Position numbers and translations under genes: made by a program. From Halanaerobium sp. MA284_MarDTE_T2 (GTDB lineage Bacteria > Bacillota > Halanaerobiia > Halanaerobiales > Halanaerobiaceae): a stretch of 34,028 bases of DNA. The stretch covers positions 1 through 34,028 of the forward strand of contig NZ_QPJE01000022.1 in assembly GCF_003337245.1 (NCBI RefSeq), given 5' to 3'. Under the pieces are notes generated by a model. That model searched no databases. It had not been told where the DNA came from and was given only the letters and a program-made list of their open reading frames with translations. Positions within the stretch are counted from its first letter, which is position 1; each line of letters opens with the position of its first letter. Below are positions 7,251 through 17,200 of the stretch, piece after piece.

Positions 7251-8084
7251 ATTAACAATTTAATGAACTTATTAACGACTAAAATTCCACTGGGTAACTG
7301 GGTGGAAAATTTGGTGAATTTCTTAATAAATAATTTTAGTGGGCCACTAAACAGTTTTGCTTCAATTATAGAATATGTTATAGGTCATATTGAAGGTATG
7401 CTGGCTTTTCCTCATCCTTTAATTCTAATAATATTATTTTCACTGCTTGCCTGGAAACTGAAAAATATAAAATTATCTGTTTTTGTTGCTCTTGGTTTAG
7501 CACTGGTTTTAAACCTAAATATGTGGGAGCCTCTTATTATAACTTTAGCTTCAATTATGACTTCAGTAATAGTGGCACTTGTAGTAGGAATACCAATTGG
7601 TATTTTAAAAGCTCACAATAGAGCAGTTGATCTAATAACAAGACCTATACTGGACTTTATGCAGACAATACCACCTTTTGTATATTTAATTCCTGCTCTA
7701 ATGTTTTTTGGACTGGGCAATGTCTCCGGAGTTATAGCAACAGTTGTATTTGCTATAGCACCTCCAATTAGATTAACTTATCTTGGTATTAAACAGGTGG
7801 ATACAGAGCTTAAGGAAGCCGGTCATGCTTTTGGTGCAGACTGGTGGCAGATACTATTAAAAATAGAACTGCCAAGTGCAATGCCTTCTATCATGATGGG
7901 GATAAATCAGTGTATAATGCTGTCACTTTCCATGGTAGTTATTGCCGCAATGATAGGTGCAGGAGGTCTTGGAAAACCTGTACTTCGTTCACTGAATGTA
8001 GTAGATATAGGGCTTGGTTTTGAAGCAGGACTGGGAGTTGTAATAATTGCTATGATTCTGGACAGGATGTTTGGCAGGGATTAA
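7251..8084 (+). CDS. opuAB: Glycine betaine ABC importer, permease
   Basis: The membrane channel of the betaine importer. From ATT 7251 it has 277 residues and begins INNLMNLLTTKIPLGNWVE; the family usually opens close to such a segment. Several membrane helices follow and the ATPase-contact loop reads KEAGHAFGADWWQILLKIELPSAMPSIMMG. Starts at ATG 7230, 7239 or 7263 are possible but fit the ribosome site less well. The end, LDRMFGRD then TAA, is slightly short. The same frame after the stop continues for 46 codons of coding-like sequence (KELNPTYEKLTGLF...), so the stop may be secondary or the tail may have been replaced by the GGDEF debris that follows. Confidence 0.88.
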   Translation: MNNLMNLLTTKIPLGNWVENLVNFLINNFSGPLNSFASIIEYVIGHIEGMLAFPHPLILIILFSLLAWKLKNIKLSVFVALGLALVLNLNMWEPLIITLASIMTSVIVALVVGIPIGILKAHNRAVDLITRPILDFMQTIPPFVYLIPALMFFGLGNVSGVIATVVFAIAPPIRLTYLGIKQVDTELKEAGHAFGADWWQILLKIELPSAMPSIMMGINQCIMLSLSMVVIAAMIGAGGLGKPVLRSLNVVDIGLGFEAGLGVVIIAMILDRMFGRD

Positions 8085-8115
8085 AAAGAACTCAACCCAA
8101 CTTATGAAAAGCTCA

Positions 8116-8174
8116 CAGGACTTTTTACAGAAAAAGCAAAAGGAAAAACACCATCAGGACTTTTTACAGAAAAA
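8116..8174 (+). repeat. 20-bp direct repeat, period 39
   Basis: CAGGACTTTTTACAGAAAAA occurs at 8116-8135 and 8155-8174. The 39-base period equals 13 codons, and in the opuAB frame it encodes GLFTEK twice. This suggests duplication in what was once coding sequence. Confidence 0.9.
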
Positions 8175-8196
8175 ACAGCTGCAAAAACAGAAAGCA

Positions 8197-8379
8197 ATTA
8201 CAGAAGGTGTCTGCAGCAGAATAGATGAAAAATTTAAAGAATATAATAAAAACCATAAAATCTATCCACATCTCAAAATTTCTCTGGGTTTTGCCGTTAA
8301 AGATGTTGAAGATGATCTGGAGCATATATTCAGAAAAGCAGATCGGCGAATGTACAGAGAAAAAGATAGTGTATGTTAA
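8197..8379 (+). pseudogene. C-terminal fragment of a GGDEF (diguanylate cyclase) domain
   Basis: The frame 8071-8379 ends with RIDEKFKEYNKNHKIYPHLK, then ISLGFAV, and finally IFRKADRRMYREK. This is the last third of a GGDEF domain (the final beta strand ISLGFA and the helix with ADxxMYxxK). The catalytic GGDEF loop and metal-binding part are absent, so it cannot make c-di-GMP. Upstream, a different frame contains YEKLTGLFTEK, which resembles the LTGLxNRR start of GGDEF domains, as if the middle had been deleted. It lies between the opuAB stop and the operon terminator and is probably co-transcribed. Confidence 0.65.
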
Positions 8380-8397
8380 AATTAATAATTTAAAGGC

Positions 8398-8445
8398 CCT
8401 CTTAAAGAAAAGTTTGATAAAAACTCTTCTTTAAGAGGTTTTTTT
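8398..8445 (+). terminator. opuA operon terminator
   Basis: An 18-bp stem (8398-8415 with 8421-8438, one A-C mismatch), a five-base loop and seven T's (8439-8445). It is a strong intrinsic terminator that closes the opuA operon and the GGDEF fragment. Confidence 0.92.
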
Positions 8446-8614
8446 AATTTAACAGATATTTTTGTAATTCAGTAAAAATATATTTATAAGGATTATAAAT
8501 ATTTAATTAAAGCAGCAGATAAATTTCGTAGTCTGATGCTGTATTGGAGCAATATATGTAACTTTTATGTAAAAATTTGATTTAAATATATCTGCTAAGG
8601 CAGCAGTGTAAATT

Positions 8615-8643
8615 TTGATTAATTAAAAAAAATGTATTATAAT
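8615..8643 (+). promoter_or_regulatory. cfa promoter
   Basis: TTGATT (8615-8620), 17 bases, TATAAT (8638-8643), 70 bp before the cfa start. The -10 is perfect and the -35 has four of six bases. The rest of 8446-8714 shows no gene. Confidence 0.65.
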
Positions 8644-8713
8644 ATACTAAAAGATAACAGAAAAGAATCTATTTTACTTTTGTTTAACAGACAAATGGAA
8701 AGGAGAGCTTTTT

Positions 8714-9916
8714 ATGTTAACTAAAAAAATATTAGATAAAATTTTTAGTCAGTTGGAGGGAGAAGAGTTTAAGGTTGTCTACTGGGATGGAGAAGAACAG
8801 TCATTTAACACAGATAATAGTTCTAATTTTAATCCTGCCTTTACACTTTACATAAATGAAAAAATATCTTTAAATCAGATCAGAAAAAATCCTCAGGTAG
8901 AGATTGCTGAAGCATATATGAGGGGAGATGTAGATTTTGAAGGTTCCTACAAAAAACTTATCAAAATGATTGCAGAAAATAGTGCCAGTCTAAAAAATGA
9001 GGCAGAAAATTTAGGTACATACAGTGAATGGAAGACACAGAAAGATGCTTCCTTCAGTGAACAGGCCGAAGGTGTTCAAAAACACTATGATCTGGGTAAT
9101 GACTTTTTTTCACTGTGGCAGGATAATACTATGACATATTCCTGTGCATATTTTAAAAATAAAGATGACAGCCTGGAAAAAGCACAGCAGCAGAAAATGG
9201 ATCATATTTTAAAAAAATTAAATATAGAATCAGGAGATAGAATGCTGGATATCGGCTGTGGTTGGGGTGGACTGGCCATCAAAGCAGCAGAAGAATATGA
9301 TATTGATGTACTCGGTATAACTTTAAGTGAGGAACAGGTAAAAGGTGCCAACGAAAAAATAAGACAAAAGGGCCTTTCAGATAAAGTTAAAATTATAAAA
9401 AAAGATTACCGCAAACTGGCAGAAGAAGGAGAACAATTTGATAAAATAGTAAGTGTAGGTATGTTTGAACATGTGGGTAAAGAATATATTGAAGAATATT
9501 TTTCAGCTGTAAAATCTATGCTTAAAAAAGGTGGATTATCTTTACTGCACAGCATTACCCATCTAAGGGAAGATCCAACCCATCCCTGGATACAAAAATA
9601 TATTTTCCCATGGGGATATATACCTTCTTTAAGAGAAATTGTCTGGCATCTGGGAGAACAGTCTTTTCACCTGCTGGATGCAGAGAATATTGGTTTTCAT
9701 TATGCACTTACTCTGGAAAAATGGCTGGAAAATTATGAGCAAGTTACTGATCAGGTTAGAGAAAAATTTGATGAAGAGTTTGTTAGGATGTGGAGGATGT
9801 TTTTAATGGGTGCAATGTCTGCATTTAGATATGGTGATACTGATGTTCATCAGGTGCTGTTTTCCAGTGGAAAGAATATAGAGCTTCCTTTAACCAGAGA
9901 TTATATGTATAATTAA
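8714..9916 (+). CDS. cfa: Cyclopropane-fatty-acyl-phospholipid synthase
   Basis: Transfers a methylene group from S-adenosylmethionine to the double bond of unsaturated acyl chains already in membrane phospholipids, which hardens membranes against salt, acid and other stress. The 400 residues match the family length. The N-terminal lipid-binding part includes AEAYMRGDVDFEG. HYDLGNDFFSLW and MTYSCAYF mark the active-site region, MLDIGCGWGGLA (177-188) binds SAM, and MFEHVG follows. The C-terminal part has RMWRMFLMGAMSAFRYGD. The ATG lies behind AAAGGAGAG. It stands alone with its own promoter; placement next to opuA fits a shared role in salt stress, which is inference. Confidence 0.93.
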   Translation: MLTKKILDKIFSQLEGEEFKVVYWDGEEQSFNTDNSSNFNPAFTLYINEKISLNQIRKNPQVEIAEAYMRGDVDFEGSYKKLIKMIAENSASLKNEAENLGTYSEWKTQKDASFSEQAEGVQKHYDLGNDFFSLWQDNTMTYSCAYFKNKDDSLEKAQQQKMDHILKKLNIESGDRMLDIGCGWGGLAIKAAEEYDIDVLGITLSEEQVKGANEKIRQKGLSDKVKIIKKDYRKLAEEGEQFDKIVSVGMFEHVGKEYIEEYFSAVKSMLKKGGLSLLHSITHLREDPTHPWIQKYIFPWGYIPSLREIVWHLGEQSFHLLDAENIGFHYALTLEKWLENYEQVTDQVREKFDEEFVRMWRMFLMGAMSAFRYGDTDVHQVLFSSGKNIELPLTRDYMYN

Positions 9917-10576
9917 ATTAATCTTATCTTGAGATTTTGATGATGGCCCGTAACCAACCGGACTGTGTTACTGTATAAATTCAGCTGCACTGCGTTTTAT
10001 ACCGGTAGATAAGATGGAAGAAGAAAGATATGGAGATTATCTTTATCTATTCAAAGAAAAATAGATCACCCCTATGTGTTTGGGATAGTTGTCGTGGGGC
10101 ACAGATAATTGTTTTGTCCTTATCACAGATCAAAACAGTATTTTAAAAATTATTCTATTAACACTTTTTTATAAATATAAGTATATAAAAAATCAACAAC
10201 TTGCAAATATTAATGCTCTCCTTTCAGGTAAATGGATTCCAATCATTGGATCTATCTACTTTTGGGAGAGCATATTTTTATCAGGATTTTTTTAGAAGCT
10301 GCCAGACTTCAAGCACAGCAGCAGCTGATAAAACTAATATAGTGTATAGTTCAAATTTAACAGATTTAACAGCATATTTAACAATTTAGAATATTTAAAG
10401 TCCATTTAAATTTTAAGAAATAACAGTTGTGTGATCTAAAAATTAGAAAACGATGTTCTTCTAAGCTGTATCAGTTTTATTGCTGTAAAATTGCACTTAA
10501 AAATTAATGAGGCTATTATGAAAGAGCCTCAAAAAATAGTATTTTACTTAAAGAATGTTTTTAAATAGACAATTTT
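9917..10576. other. Gene-poor stretch after cfa, with coding debris
   Basis: No convincing gene. A short open frame at about 9958-10065 ends [20 protein letters not shown] before its stop and reads like the C-terminus of a protein, but an in-frame stop lies just upstream, so it would be a relic of an unidentified gene. At 10213-10221 and 10265-10273 a 9-bp stem with a 43-base loop precedes ATTTTT and could be a terminator. A 68-codon frame at 10089-10295 is strongly biased to I, L, F and K, has no ribosome site and looks random. Confidence 0.5.
10501..10530 (-). terminator. Terminator of the P-loop-like gene
   Basis: Read on the minus strand, GAGGCT (10530-10525) pairs with AGCCTC (10514-10509) across a ten-base loop and is followed by ATTAATTT. 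It lies about 50 bp behind the stop of the minus-strand gene at 10577. Confidence 0.5.
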
Positions 10577-11077
10577 TTATTTTGAATCAAAGGTCTGCCT
10601 GTGTAGTTTACCATTTTCATCTAACATTATTTCAGTAATTTTATCTAGATAAGGAACATCATTTTCTTTTTTACAATCTAAAGTATGAAATTTTTTGCCT
10701 AGTGATTTTCCCTCTTTTGAATTCATTCTTAAGATTTTCATGAGTGAAATTGGATGTTCCGGTTCTTTAACAGTAATAAGTGCTGTGTCTTCCACTGCTG
10801 CAGCTTCACTAATAAGTTTTTCGAAGTCAATATCATCGATTCCCGGGATTAATAAAAAGTCAGCATCTGTCTCTAAATCATCAAATCCTTTTACCTGCTG
10901 GCAGCTAAAACTCTGTTTTGCAGCAGCCATCAGTGATGCTAAAAGAGGTCTGATACCTGCTGATCTGTGGCCTGAAACTACTATTGATTCTTTTCTTTTG
11001 ATTGCAGAATCAATATATTCTCCTTCTTTTTCGGAAAAAAATCCCTGTTTAACAAATTTTTCAATCATCTTGTTCAT
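10577..11077 (-). CDS. Small protein with a P-loop-like segment, function unknown
   Basis: I cannot name a family. The 166 residues open with a helical EKFVKQGFFSEKEGEYIDSA, then IVVSGHRSAGIRPLLASL. This looks like the beta strand, loop and helix of a Walker A region as in secretion or pilus ATPases, but the lysine and Ser/Thr of GxxxxGK[ST] are replaced (GHRSAGIR), so nucleotide binding is doubtful. Later come FLLIPGIDDIDFEKL, placed like a Walker B strand, and TALITVKEPEHP. The start is ATG 11077 rather than the GTG at 11086, because GAGGAG lies 8 bases before it. It is transcribed in the same direction as gdhA, 60 bp upstream. Confidence 0.55.
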   Translation of the reverse strand: MNKMIEKFVKQGFFSEKEGEYIDSAIKRKESIVVSGHRSAGIRPLLASLMAAAKQSFSCQQVKGFDDLETDADFLLIPGIDDIDFEKLISEAAAVEDTALITVKEPEHPISLMKILRMNSKEGKSLGKKFHTLDCKKENDVPYLDKITEIMLDENGKLHRQTFDSK

Positions 11078-11137
11078 AAATATCACTCCTCATTCTATAA
11101 TATCATAATTACAGCAGAATTTAAACATAAGTTAAAA

Positions 11138-12511
<1,374 letters not shown>

Positions 12512-12910
12512 TTATTAAATTTAAAATTAAATATGATGCTTTCAGAAAAAATTTCTCTTAAATTATATACTATTATATTTTATGGAAGAATTCAATGGAG
12601 AAAGAATATTTTTTTGCGAAAAATAGTAATAAATTGCTTTTAAACTATAATATATTTCAAATTAAATAATTTTAAGGCAGATAATATTGAAATATCTATA
12701 TTTTTTTGTTATATTTTCAGTTTTTTGATATATCTGTGCTGAATTAAAAAGAAAAATGCGGAATTTTAAATTTAATTTATACTTTTGATTGTGTAAAATA
12801 AAAATATATTAAACAACAATATTGTACCTATAAATATAAAGCAGTAATGATTATTATGTGAAATTTAAAAAGAGTGAAACTTGAAAGAAGTAATAAATTT
12901 TCTTTTGACA

Positions 12911-12939
12911 TTTAAAAACTGCAGATAATATGGTATAAT
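12911..12939 (+). promoter_or_regulatory. Extended -10 promoter for the second thrC-like gene
   Basis: TGGTATAAT (12931-12939) is a perfect TGn-TATAAT extended -10. TTTAAA at 12911-12916 is a poor -35 at 17 bases, which extended -10 promoters tolerate. Confidence 0.55.
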
Positions 12940-13131
12940 TTTCAATAAATATTTAAAGCATTGTTCAATTCTATTATTTATTTAAAGATTACAGAAAATT
13001 TAAGAATCATTTTTGTAATGAATAAAAATCAATATAGATGTAGACAAAAAAATCCCTTGGTAGAATGTAGAAGCAGAAATTTCAGAATCTGCAGTGAAAT
13101 AAGCTGTTAAAAGCTGCAGTATGAGCTGGAC

Positions 13132-13138
13132 AGGAGGT
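13132..13138 (+). promoter_or_regulatory. Ribosome-binding site deciding an ATT start
   Basis: AGGAGGT is followed after 7 bases by ATT at 13146 (8 bases from GGAGG). Upstream the frame closes with TAA at 13143-13145, and no in-frame ATG, GTG or TTG occurs before the conserved N-terminal region. Confidence 0.65.
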
Positions 13139-13145
13139 AAGTTAA

Positions 13146-14369
13146 ATTAAACTTAAATCTGATATTTATTTAAAATCTGTATTTGCTGGAAAAAGTTTTA
13201 AAAAATATCCCATAACCAGGATAAAGGAATGGTCAGATAGTGGAGATCCTCTGGAAGTTGTTATACCGGATATAGATAAAGCAGAAATAAAGGATGGAGC
13301 TTCAATTTGGGAAAGATTTGCTGATTTTTTTATATTTAAAGATATTGATACATATTATTCTCTGGGAGAAGGTAATACCTCGCTTATTGAAGCAGGTAGT
13401 ACACTGAAAGAATACTGCGGCTCAGAAAATATTTTTCTAAAAAATGAAACTCAGAATCCAACCTGGAGTTTTAAAGATAGAGGTACATTCATATGTACCT
13501 GTTTTGCGGCAGTACTTAATGAACCTCTAACAGCAACGATATCAACAGGAAATATGGGTAATTCTACTGCTGCATATGGAAGTAGAGCCGGCATTAAAAC
13601 AGCAGTTTTTTTACCTCATTATACATCGGAAGAAAAGATCTCAGCGATTGGAATACATGGTGCAGAAATTTTTAAAATAAAAACTGATAATTATTCAGAT
13701 ATGAAAAATGCAATTCTTAATAGAGCAGAAAAACTTAAAATAAGGGTTGTTTCCGGTAATGGGCCAATTCGAATAGAAGGATATAAATCAACAGCTTTTG
13801 AACTGTTTGAGCAGACAGGTGGTAATTTGCCTGATTATATTGCTGTACCAACATCTGCTTGTGGACATATACGGGGAATATTTAAAGGTTTTAGAGAATT
13901 AAAGGAAGCCTCTATTATAGAAAAGATGCCGAAGATGATAGCTGTCCAGTCAAAAAATATTAATCCTATTGTGGCAGCTATTAAAAATAATAGAGAAGAT
14001 ATTATACCGGCATTAAATAAAAATAGTATCGCTGAAGCTATAACCACCGGCAGACCTTATGGAGGCAGGGAGATTATAGATAAAATATATAAATATGGTT
14101 GGCTGGCTGAAGATGTCAGTGAAGAGGAGATAATAAGAGCACAAAAATTGATTGCTGAAGATGGTTTTTTTGTTGAAGCTGCTTCTGCCACTACGGCGGC
14201 TGCAGTAAAGCAGCTAATAGAAATGGGTAAAATTAAAGCCAGCGAAAAGGTGCTGCTTATGTTAACTGGATCCGGACTAAAGGACCTTGAGTCTGTTAAA
14301 GATTACACATATAATATAAATAAAGTTGATCTGGATAATATTGAGGAGTGGATGACAGCTGATGAGTGA
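13146..14369 (+). CDS. Threonine synthase-like PLP enzyme (copy 2), probable ATT start
   Basis: A second fold-type II PLP enzyme, 407 residues. Cofactor lysine is in WSFKDRG (Lys110), the substrate loop is STGNMGNS, and the phosphate-binding region reads PTSACGHIRG. From MIAVQSKN to the C-terminal LTGSGLKDL it is clearly a paralogue of the protein at 2364. The N-terminal IYLKSVFAGKSF occupies the place of the usual zinc ribbon but its cysteines are gone. The first in-frame ATG (13554) lies behind the catalytic lysine and cannot be the start; the only codon fitting the ribosome site is ATT 13146. Its end overlaps the next gene by 8 bp, so translation is coupled. Substrate unproven. Confidence 0.75.
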   Translation: MKLKSDIYLKSVFAGKSFKKYPITRIKEWSDSGDPLEVVIPDIDKAEIKDGASIWERFADFFIFKDIDTYYSLGEGNTSLIEAGSTLKEYCGSENIFLKNETQNPTWSFKDRGTFICTCFAAVLNEPLTATISTGNMGNSTAAYGSRAGIKTAVFLPHYTSEEKISAIGIHGAEIFKIKTDNYSDMKNAILNRAEKLKIRVVSGNGPIRIEGYKSTAFELFEQTGGNLPDYIAVPTSACGHIRGIFKGFRELKEASIIEKMPKMIAVQSKNINPIVAAIKNNREDIIPALNKNSIAEAITTGRPYGGREIIDKIYKYGWLAEDVSEEEIIRAQKLIAEDGFFVEAASATTAAAVKQLIEMGKIKASEKVLLMLTGSGLKDLESVKDYTYNINKVDLDNIEEWMTADE

Positions 14370-15096
14370 TAAAGAAAATATCGGTGGGCGTGCATATAAA
14401 AACGGTGTGCGCCTTATGGACAGCAGAAGATCTGTTAAGGCTTACTATGATGAGGATAATAACCTGCAGATAAGTATTTCTTCAGTGAAACAAAATGATT
14501 ATTTTAGGTACTTTAAAAAGATTCCCATTATAAGGGGTATTTTTGCTCTGTTTTTTGCCCTGTGGGAATTTTTTAAAGAGGTTTTTAAAGAGCCGAAAAA
14601 ATACTGGTTTGTTTTTTTCATCCTGGCAGCAGATATAATTTTTTTTACCATTCCCGAATCTGCTGGAGAAGGATTTAAAGAAATTTTCTTTTTAATCTAT
14701 TTTTCAATTCCTCTAATTTTGATCCTTTTATTTAAAAGTACTGTATCTGAAGTTCTCAAATTTCATGGAGCAGAACATAAAGCTGTAAACTATTACGAAA
14801 ATGGTTCAGAAGGTGAAATTGCTAATTATTCTAGAATTCACAAAAGGTGTGGCAGCAATATTGTATTTTATTATCTGCTGATCACATTTATATCAGGTTT
14901 TTTCAATATTGGAATCAACTTTTTTATCCAGGAGATATTATTTCTGGGAATTGCCTATGAAATTATGAAAATAACACCTGACAGACTGCTTTTTATTCCG
15001 TCTTTTTTTCAGAAAATATTTGCCAGAGAACCGGAAGAAGAGCATATTAAGGCTGCAGAAGCAGCACTCAAAATTTTAAAAAAAGGAAGCAGGTAA
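14362..15096 (+). CDS. DUF1385 membrane protein
   Basis: A member of the DUF1385 family (function unknown), common in Firmicutes. The 244 residues include IGGRAYKNGVRLMDS at the N-terminus (family: GGQAVIEGVMMR), three or more membrane segments (about 88-105, 112-128, 170-195), and the hallmark LKFHGAEHKAVNYYENG, whose histidines and glutamate could bind a metal (inference). The ATG overlaps the stop of the previous gene and fbp follows after 4 bp, so thrC-like, DUF1385 and fbp form one operon. Confidence 0.82.
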   Translation: MSDKENIGGRAYKNGVRLMDSRRSVKAYYDEDNNLQISISSVKQNDYFRYFKKIPIIRGIFALFFALWEFFKEVFKEPKKYWFVFFILAADIIFFTIPESAGEGFKEIFFLIYFSIPLILILLFKSTVSEVLKFHGAEHKAVNYYENGSEGEIANYSRIHKRCGSNIVFYYLLITFISGFFNIGINFFIQEILFLGIAYEIMKITPDRLLFIPSFFQKIFAREPEEEHIKAAEAALKILKKGSR

Positions 15097-15100
15097 GCAA

Positions 15101-17044
15101 ATGAGAGATATCGATTATTTAAAATTATTATCAACCAAATTTCCTAATGTTCCTTCTGTGAGTACCGAAATTATAAATTTAAAGGCAATATTGAATTTAC
15201 CAAAAAGTACTGAACATTTTTTAACAGATCTGCATGGTGAACATGCGGCATTTAAGCATATGCTTAGAACGGCATCTGGATTAATAAAATTTAAAATTGA
15301 CATGATTTTTGGAGATGAACTAAATAAAGCAGAAAGAGAAGAACTGGCAGCTTTGATTTTTTATCCAGAAGAAAAGATAGACAGCCTTAAGGGAAAGGAC
15401 AGGCTGAGTCAAGACTGGTATAAAAATTCTCTCAATAGAATAATTAAATTGTGCAGAGATGTTTCTTCAATATATACCCGTTCAAAAGTTAGAAAAGCTC
15501 TGCCGGAAGAATTTGCCTATATACTTGAAGAACTGCTGCATTTAACAGAAGATGATCAGAACAAAAAAGAATATCATGACCAGATTATTTCTACAATTAT
15601 AGATATTGGTCAGGCAGAAAACTTTATTGAATCACTTTCAGAACTTATTCAGACATTTAGTGTTGATACTCTGCATATAATAGGTGATATATTTGATCGG
15701 GGACCTGAACCACACATGATTTTAGAAGAGTTGAAGTCACATCATAACTGTGATATACAGTGGGGGAATCACGATATTCTCTGGATGGGAGCCGGACTGG
15801 GGCAGAAAGCTCTTGTTGCTACTGCGGTCAGAATTTCTCTGAGATATGGTAATCTGGAACTTCTCGAAGAAGGTTATGGAATTAATATGCGCCCACTGGC
15901 AAGACTTGCTATGAATGTTTACGGTGGAGATGTTTATGAGGATTTCCATCCTAAACTTATAGATCGAGAATTAGAAAAAAAGGAAGAAGCTGTTATATCT
16001 CAGATGCAGAAAGCTGCTGCAGTAATACAGTTTAAACTTGAGGGTAATTTAATTAAAAAAAGAACTGAGTTCGATATGAACGAAGCTTTGTATTTAGATA
16101 AGATAGATTATCAAAAAGGTATAATTACTTTAGATGGAAAAGAATATAAACTTACAGACAGCTATTTTCCAACAATAGATCCTGAAAATCCGTATGAGCT
16201 TAATCAGGAAGAAAAAAAAGTAATAGATCAATTAAGTAATTCTTTCAAAAATAATGATAAATTACAGGAGGATATACGATTTTTATTCAATAATGGAAGT
16301 ATGTATCTTAAATATAATGGGAATTTGCTGTATCACGGCTGTGTGCCATTAACAGAAGCTGGTGAGTTTGCTTCTTTAAAAATAGAGGGCGGAAAATACA
16401 GTGGGAAAAAATTGATGGATTTTTTTGATGATATAGTACGCAGGAGTTATTCATATAAATATGAAGAAAAGGACTACAGGGATTGGCTGTGGTATTTATG
16501 GCGCGGAGAATTTTCTCCACTTTTTGGAAAAGATAAAATGACAACTTTCTGCCGTTATTTTACAGATGATAGTTCCCTTTATAGAGAAAAAGAAAATCCC
16601 TACTACAGGTTGAGGGAAAATGAAGATATCTGTAATATGATATTAGATGATTTTGGGCTTGATCCAGAAACTGGTCATATTATTAATGGACATACACCTG
16701 TCAAAGAAAAACAGGGAGAGAGTCCAATCAAAGGGCACGGTAAACTTCTTGTAATAGATGGAGGTATTTCGGCAGCATATCAGAAGAAGACCGGGATAGC
16801 CGGTTATACTCTTATTTATAATTCAGATGAGATAAGGATAATATCTCATGAACCATTTATTTCTAAAAAAAGAGTAATTGACGGACAGGTAAGTAATGTT
16901 TCTTCTATAAGAGTGGTGGAATTTGTCGGAAGACAGAAAATTGAAGATACAGATATAGGTAAAAGTTTAAAATCCGATATTAATGATTTAATGGATCTCC
17001 TTGAGGCATATAATAAGGGGATTATTAAGGAAAAGTATAATTAA
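15101..17044 (+). CDS. fbp: Fructose-1,6-bisphosphatase, class III
   Basis: Removes the 1-phosphate from fructose 1,6-bisphosphate, the committed step of gluconeogenesis. It is the large Firmicutes-type enzyme: 647 residues compared with about 640-670 in relatives. It uses a calcineurin-type metal centre, seen as FLTDLHGEH, HIIGDIFDRGPEPHMIL, WGNHDILWMGA and GHTPVKEKQGE. Start ATG 15101 is 4 bp after the DUF1385 stop with GGAAGCAGG before it. No separate promoter is visible, so it depends on the upstream promoter. Confidence 0.95.
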   Translation: MRDIDYLKLLSTKFPNVPSVSTEIINLKAILNLPKSTEHFLTDLHGEHAAFKHMLRTASGLIKFKIDMIFGDELNKAEREELAALIFYPEEKIDSLKGKDRLSQDWYKNSLNRIIKLCRDVSSIYTRSKVRKALPEEFAYILEELLHLTEDDQNKKEYHDQIISTIIDIGQAENFIESLSELIQTFSVDTLHIIGDIFDRGPEPHMILEELKSHHNCDIQWGNHDILWMGAGLGQKALVATAVRISLRYGNLELLEEGYGINMRPLARLAMNVYGGDVYEDFHPKLIDRELEKKEEAVISQMQKAAAVIQFKLEGNLIKKRTEFDMNEALYLDKIDYQKGIITLDGKEYKLTDSYFPTIDPENPYELNQEEKKVIDQLSNSFKNNDKLQEDIRFLFNNGSMYLKYNGNLLYHGCVPLTEAGEFASLKIEGGKYSGKKLMDFFDDIVRRSYSYKYEEKDYRDWLWYLWRGEFSPLFGKDKMTTFCRYFTDDSSLYREKENPYYRLRENEDICNMILDDFGLDPETGHIINGHTPVKEKQGESPIKGHGKLLVIDGGISAAYQKKTGIAGYTLIYNSDEIRIISHEPFISKKRVIDGQVSNVSSIRVVEFVGRQKIEDTDIGKSLKSDINDLMDLLEAYNKGIIKEKYN

Positions 17045-17133
17045 TACTGATGTTAACATCGGCCAGTCTAAAAAGATATTTATTTATGCTATTTTAAATT
17101 TATATTCAAATAGCAAATTATAAATAAAAAGCA

Positions 17134-17166
17134 GTAAAAAAGAGATAGTTGTAATAAACTATCTCT
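17134..17166 (-). terminator. rpoD terminator
   Basis: A perfect 10-bp stem, AGAGATAGTT (17141-17150) with AACTATCTCT (17157-17166), and a six-base loop. On the minus strand the stem is followed by a T run (17140-17136). It lies about 70 bp behind rpoD and also faces the end of fbp, so it may help both ways. Confidence 0.8.
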
Positions 17167-17200
17167 TAGCTTCATCTTATAGCTTCATCTTAATAATTAA

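Noticed and set aside
8225-8434. Second open frame over the GGDEF fragment
   Set aside because: A shadow of the frame that contains the recognisable GGDEF C-terminus; it runs into the terminator.
10089-10295. 68-codon open frame
   Set aside because: No ribosome site; composition and lack of motifs suggest chance in AT-rich DNA.
12905-12939. TTGACA at 12905 as -35 of the TATAAT at 12934
   Set aside because: The 23-base spacing is too long; the extended -10 explains the site better.
12946-13145. T-box leader before the second threonine-synthase-like gene
   Set aside because: No AGGGTGGNACCGCG-like antiterminator sequence and no terminator before the ATT start.
13554-14369. Short PLP protein starting at ATG 13554
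   Set aside because: The catalytic WSFKDRG block lies upstream in the same frame, so this start would remove the cofactor lysine.
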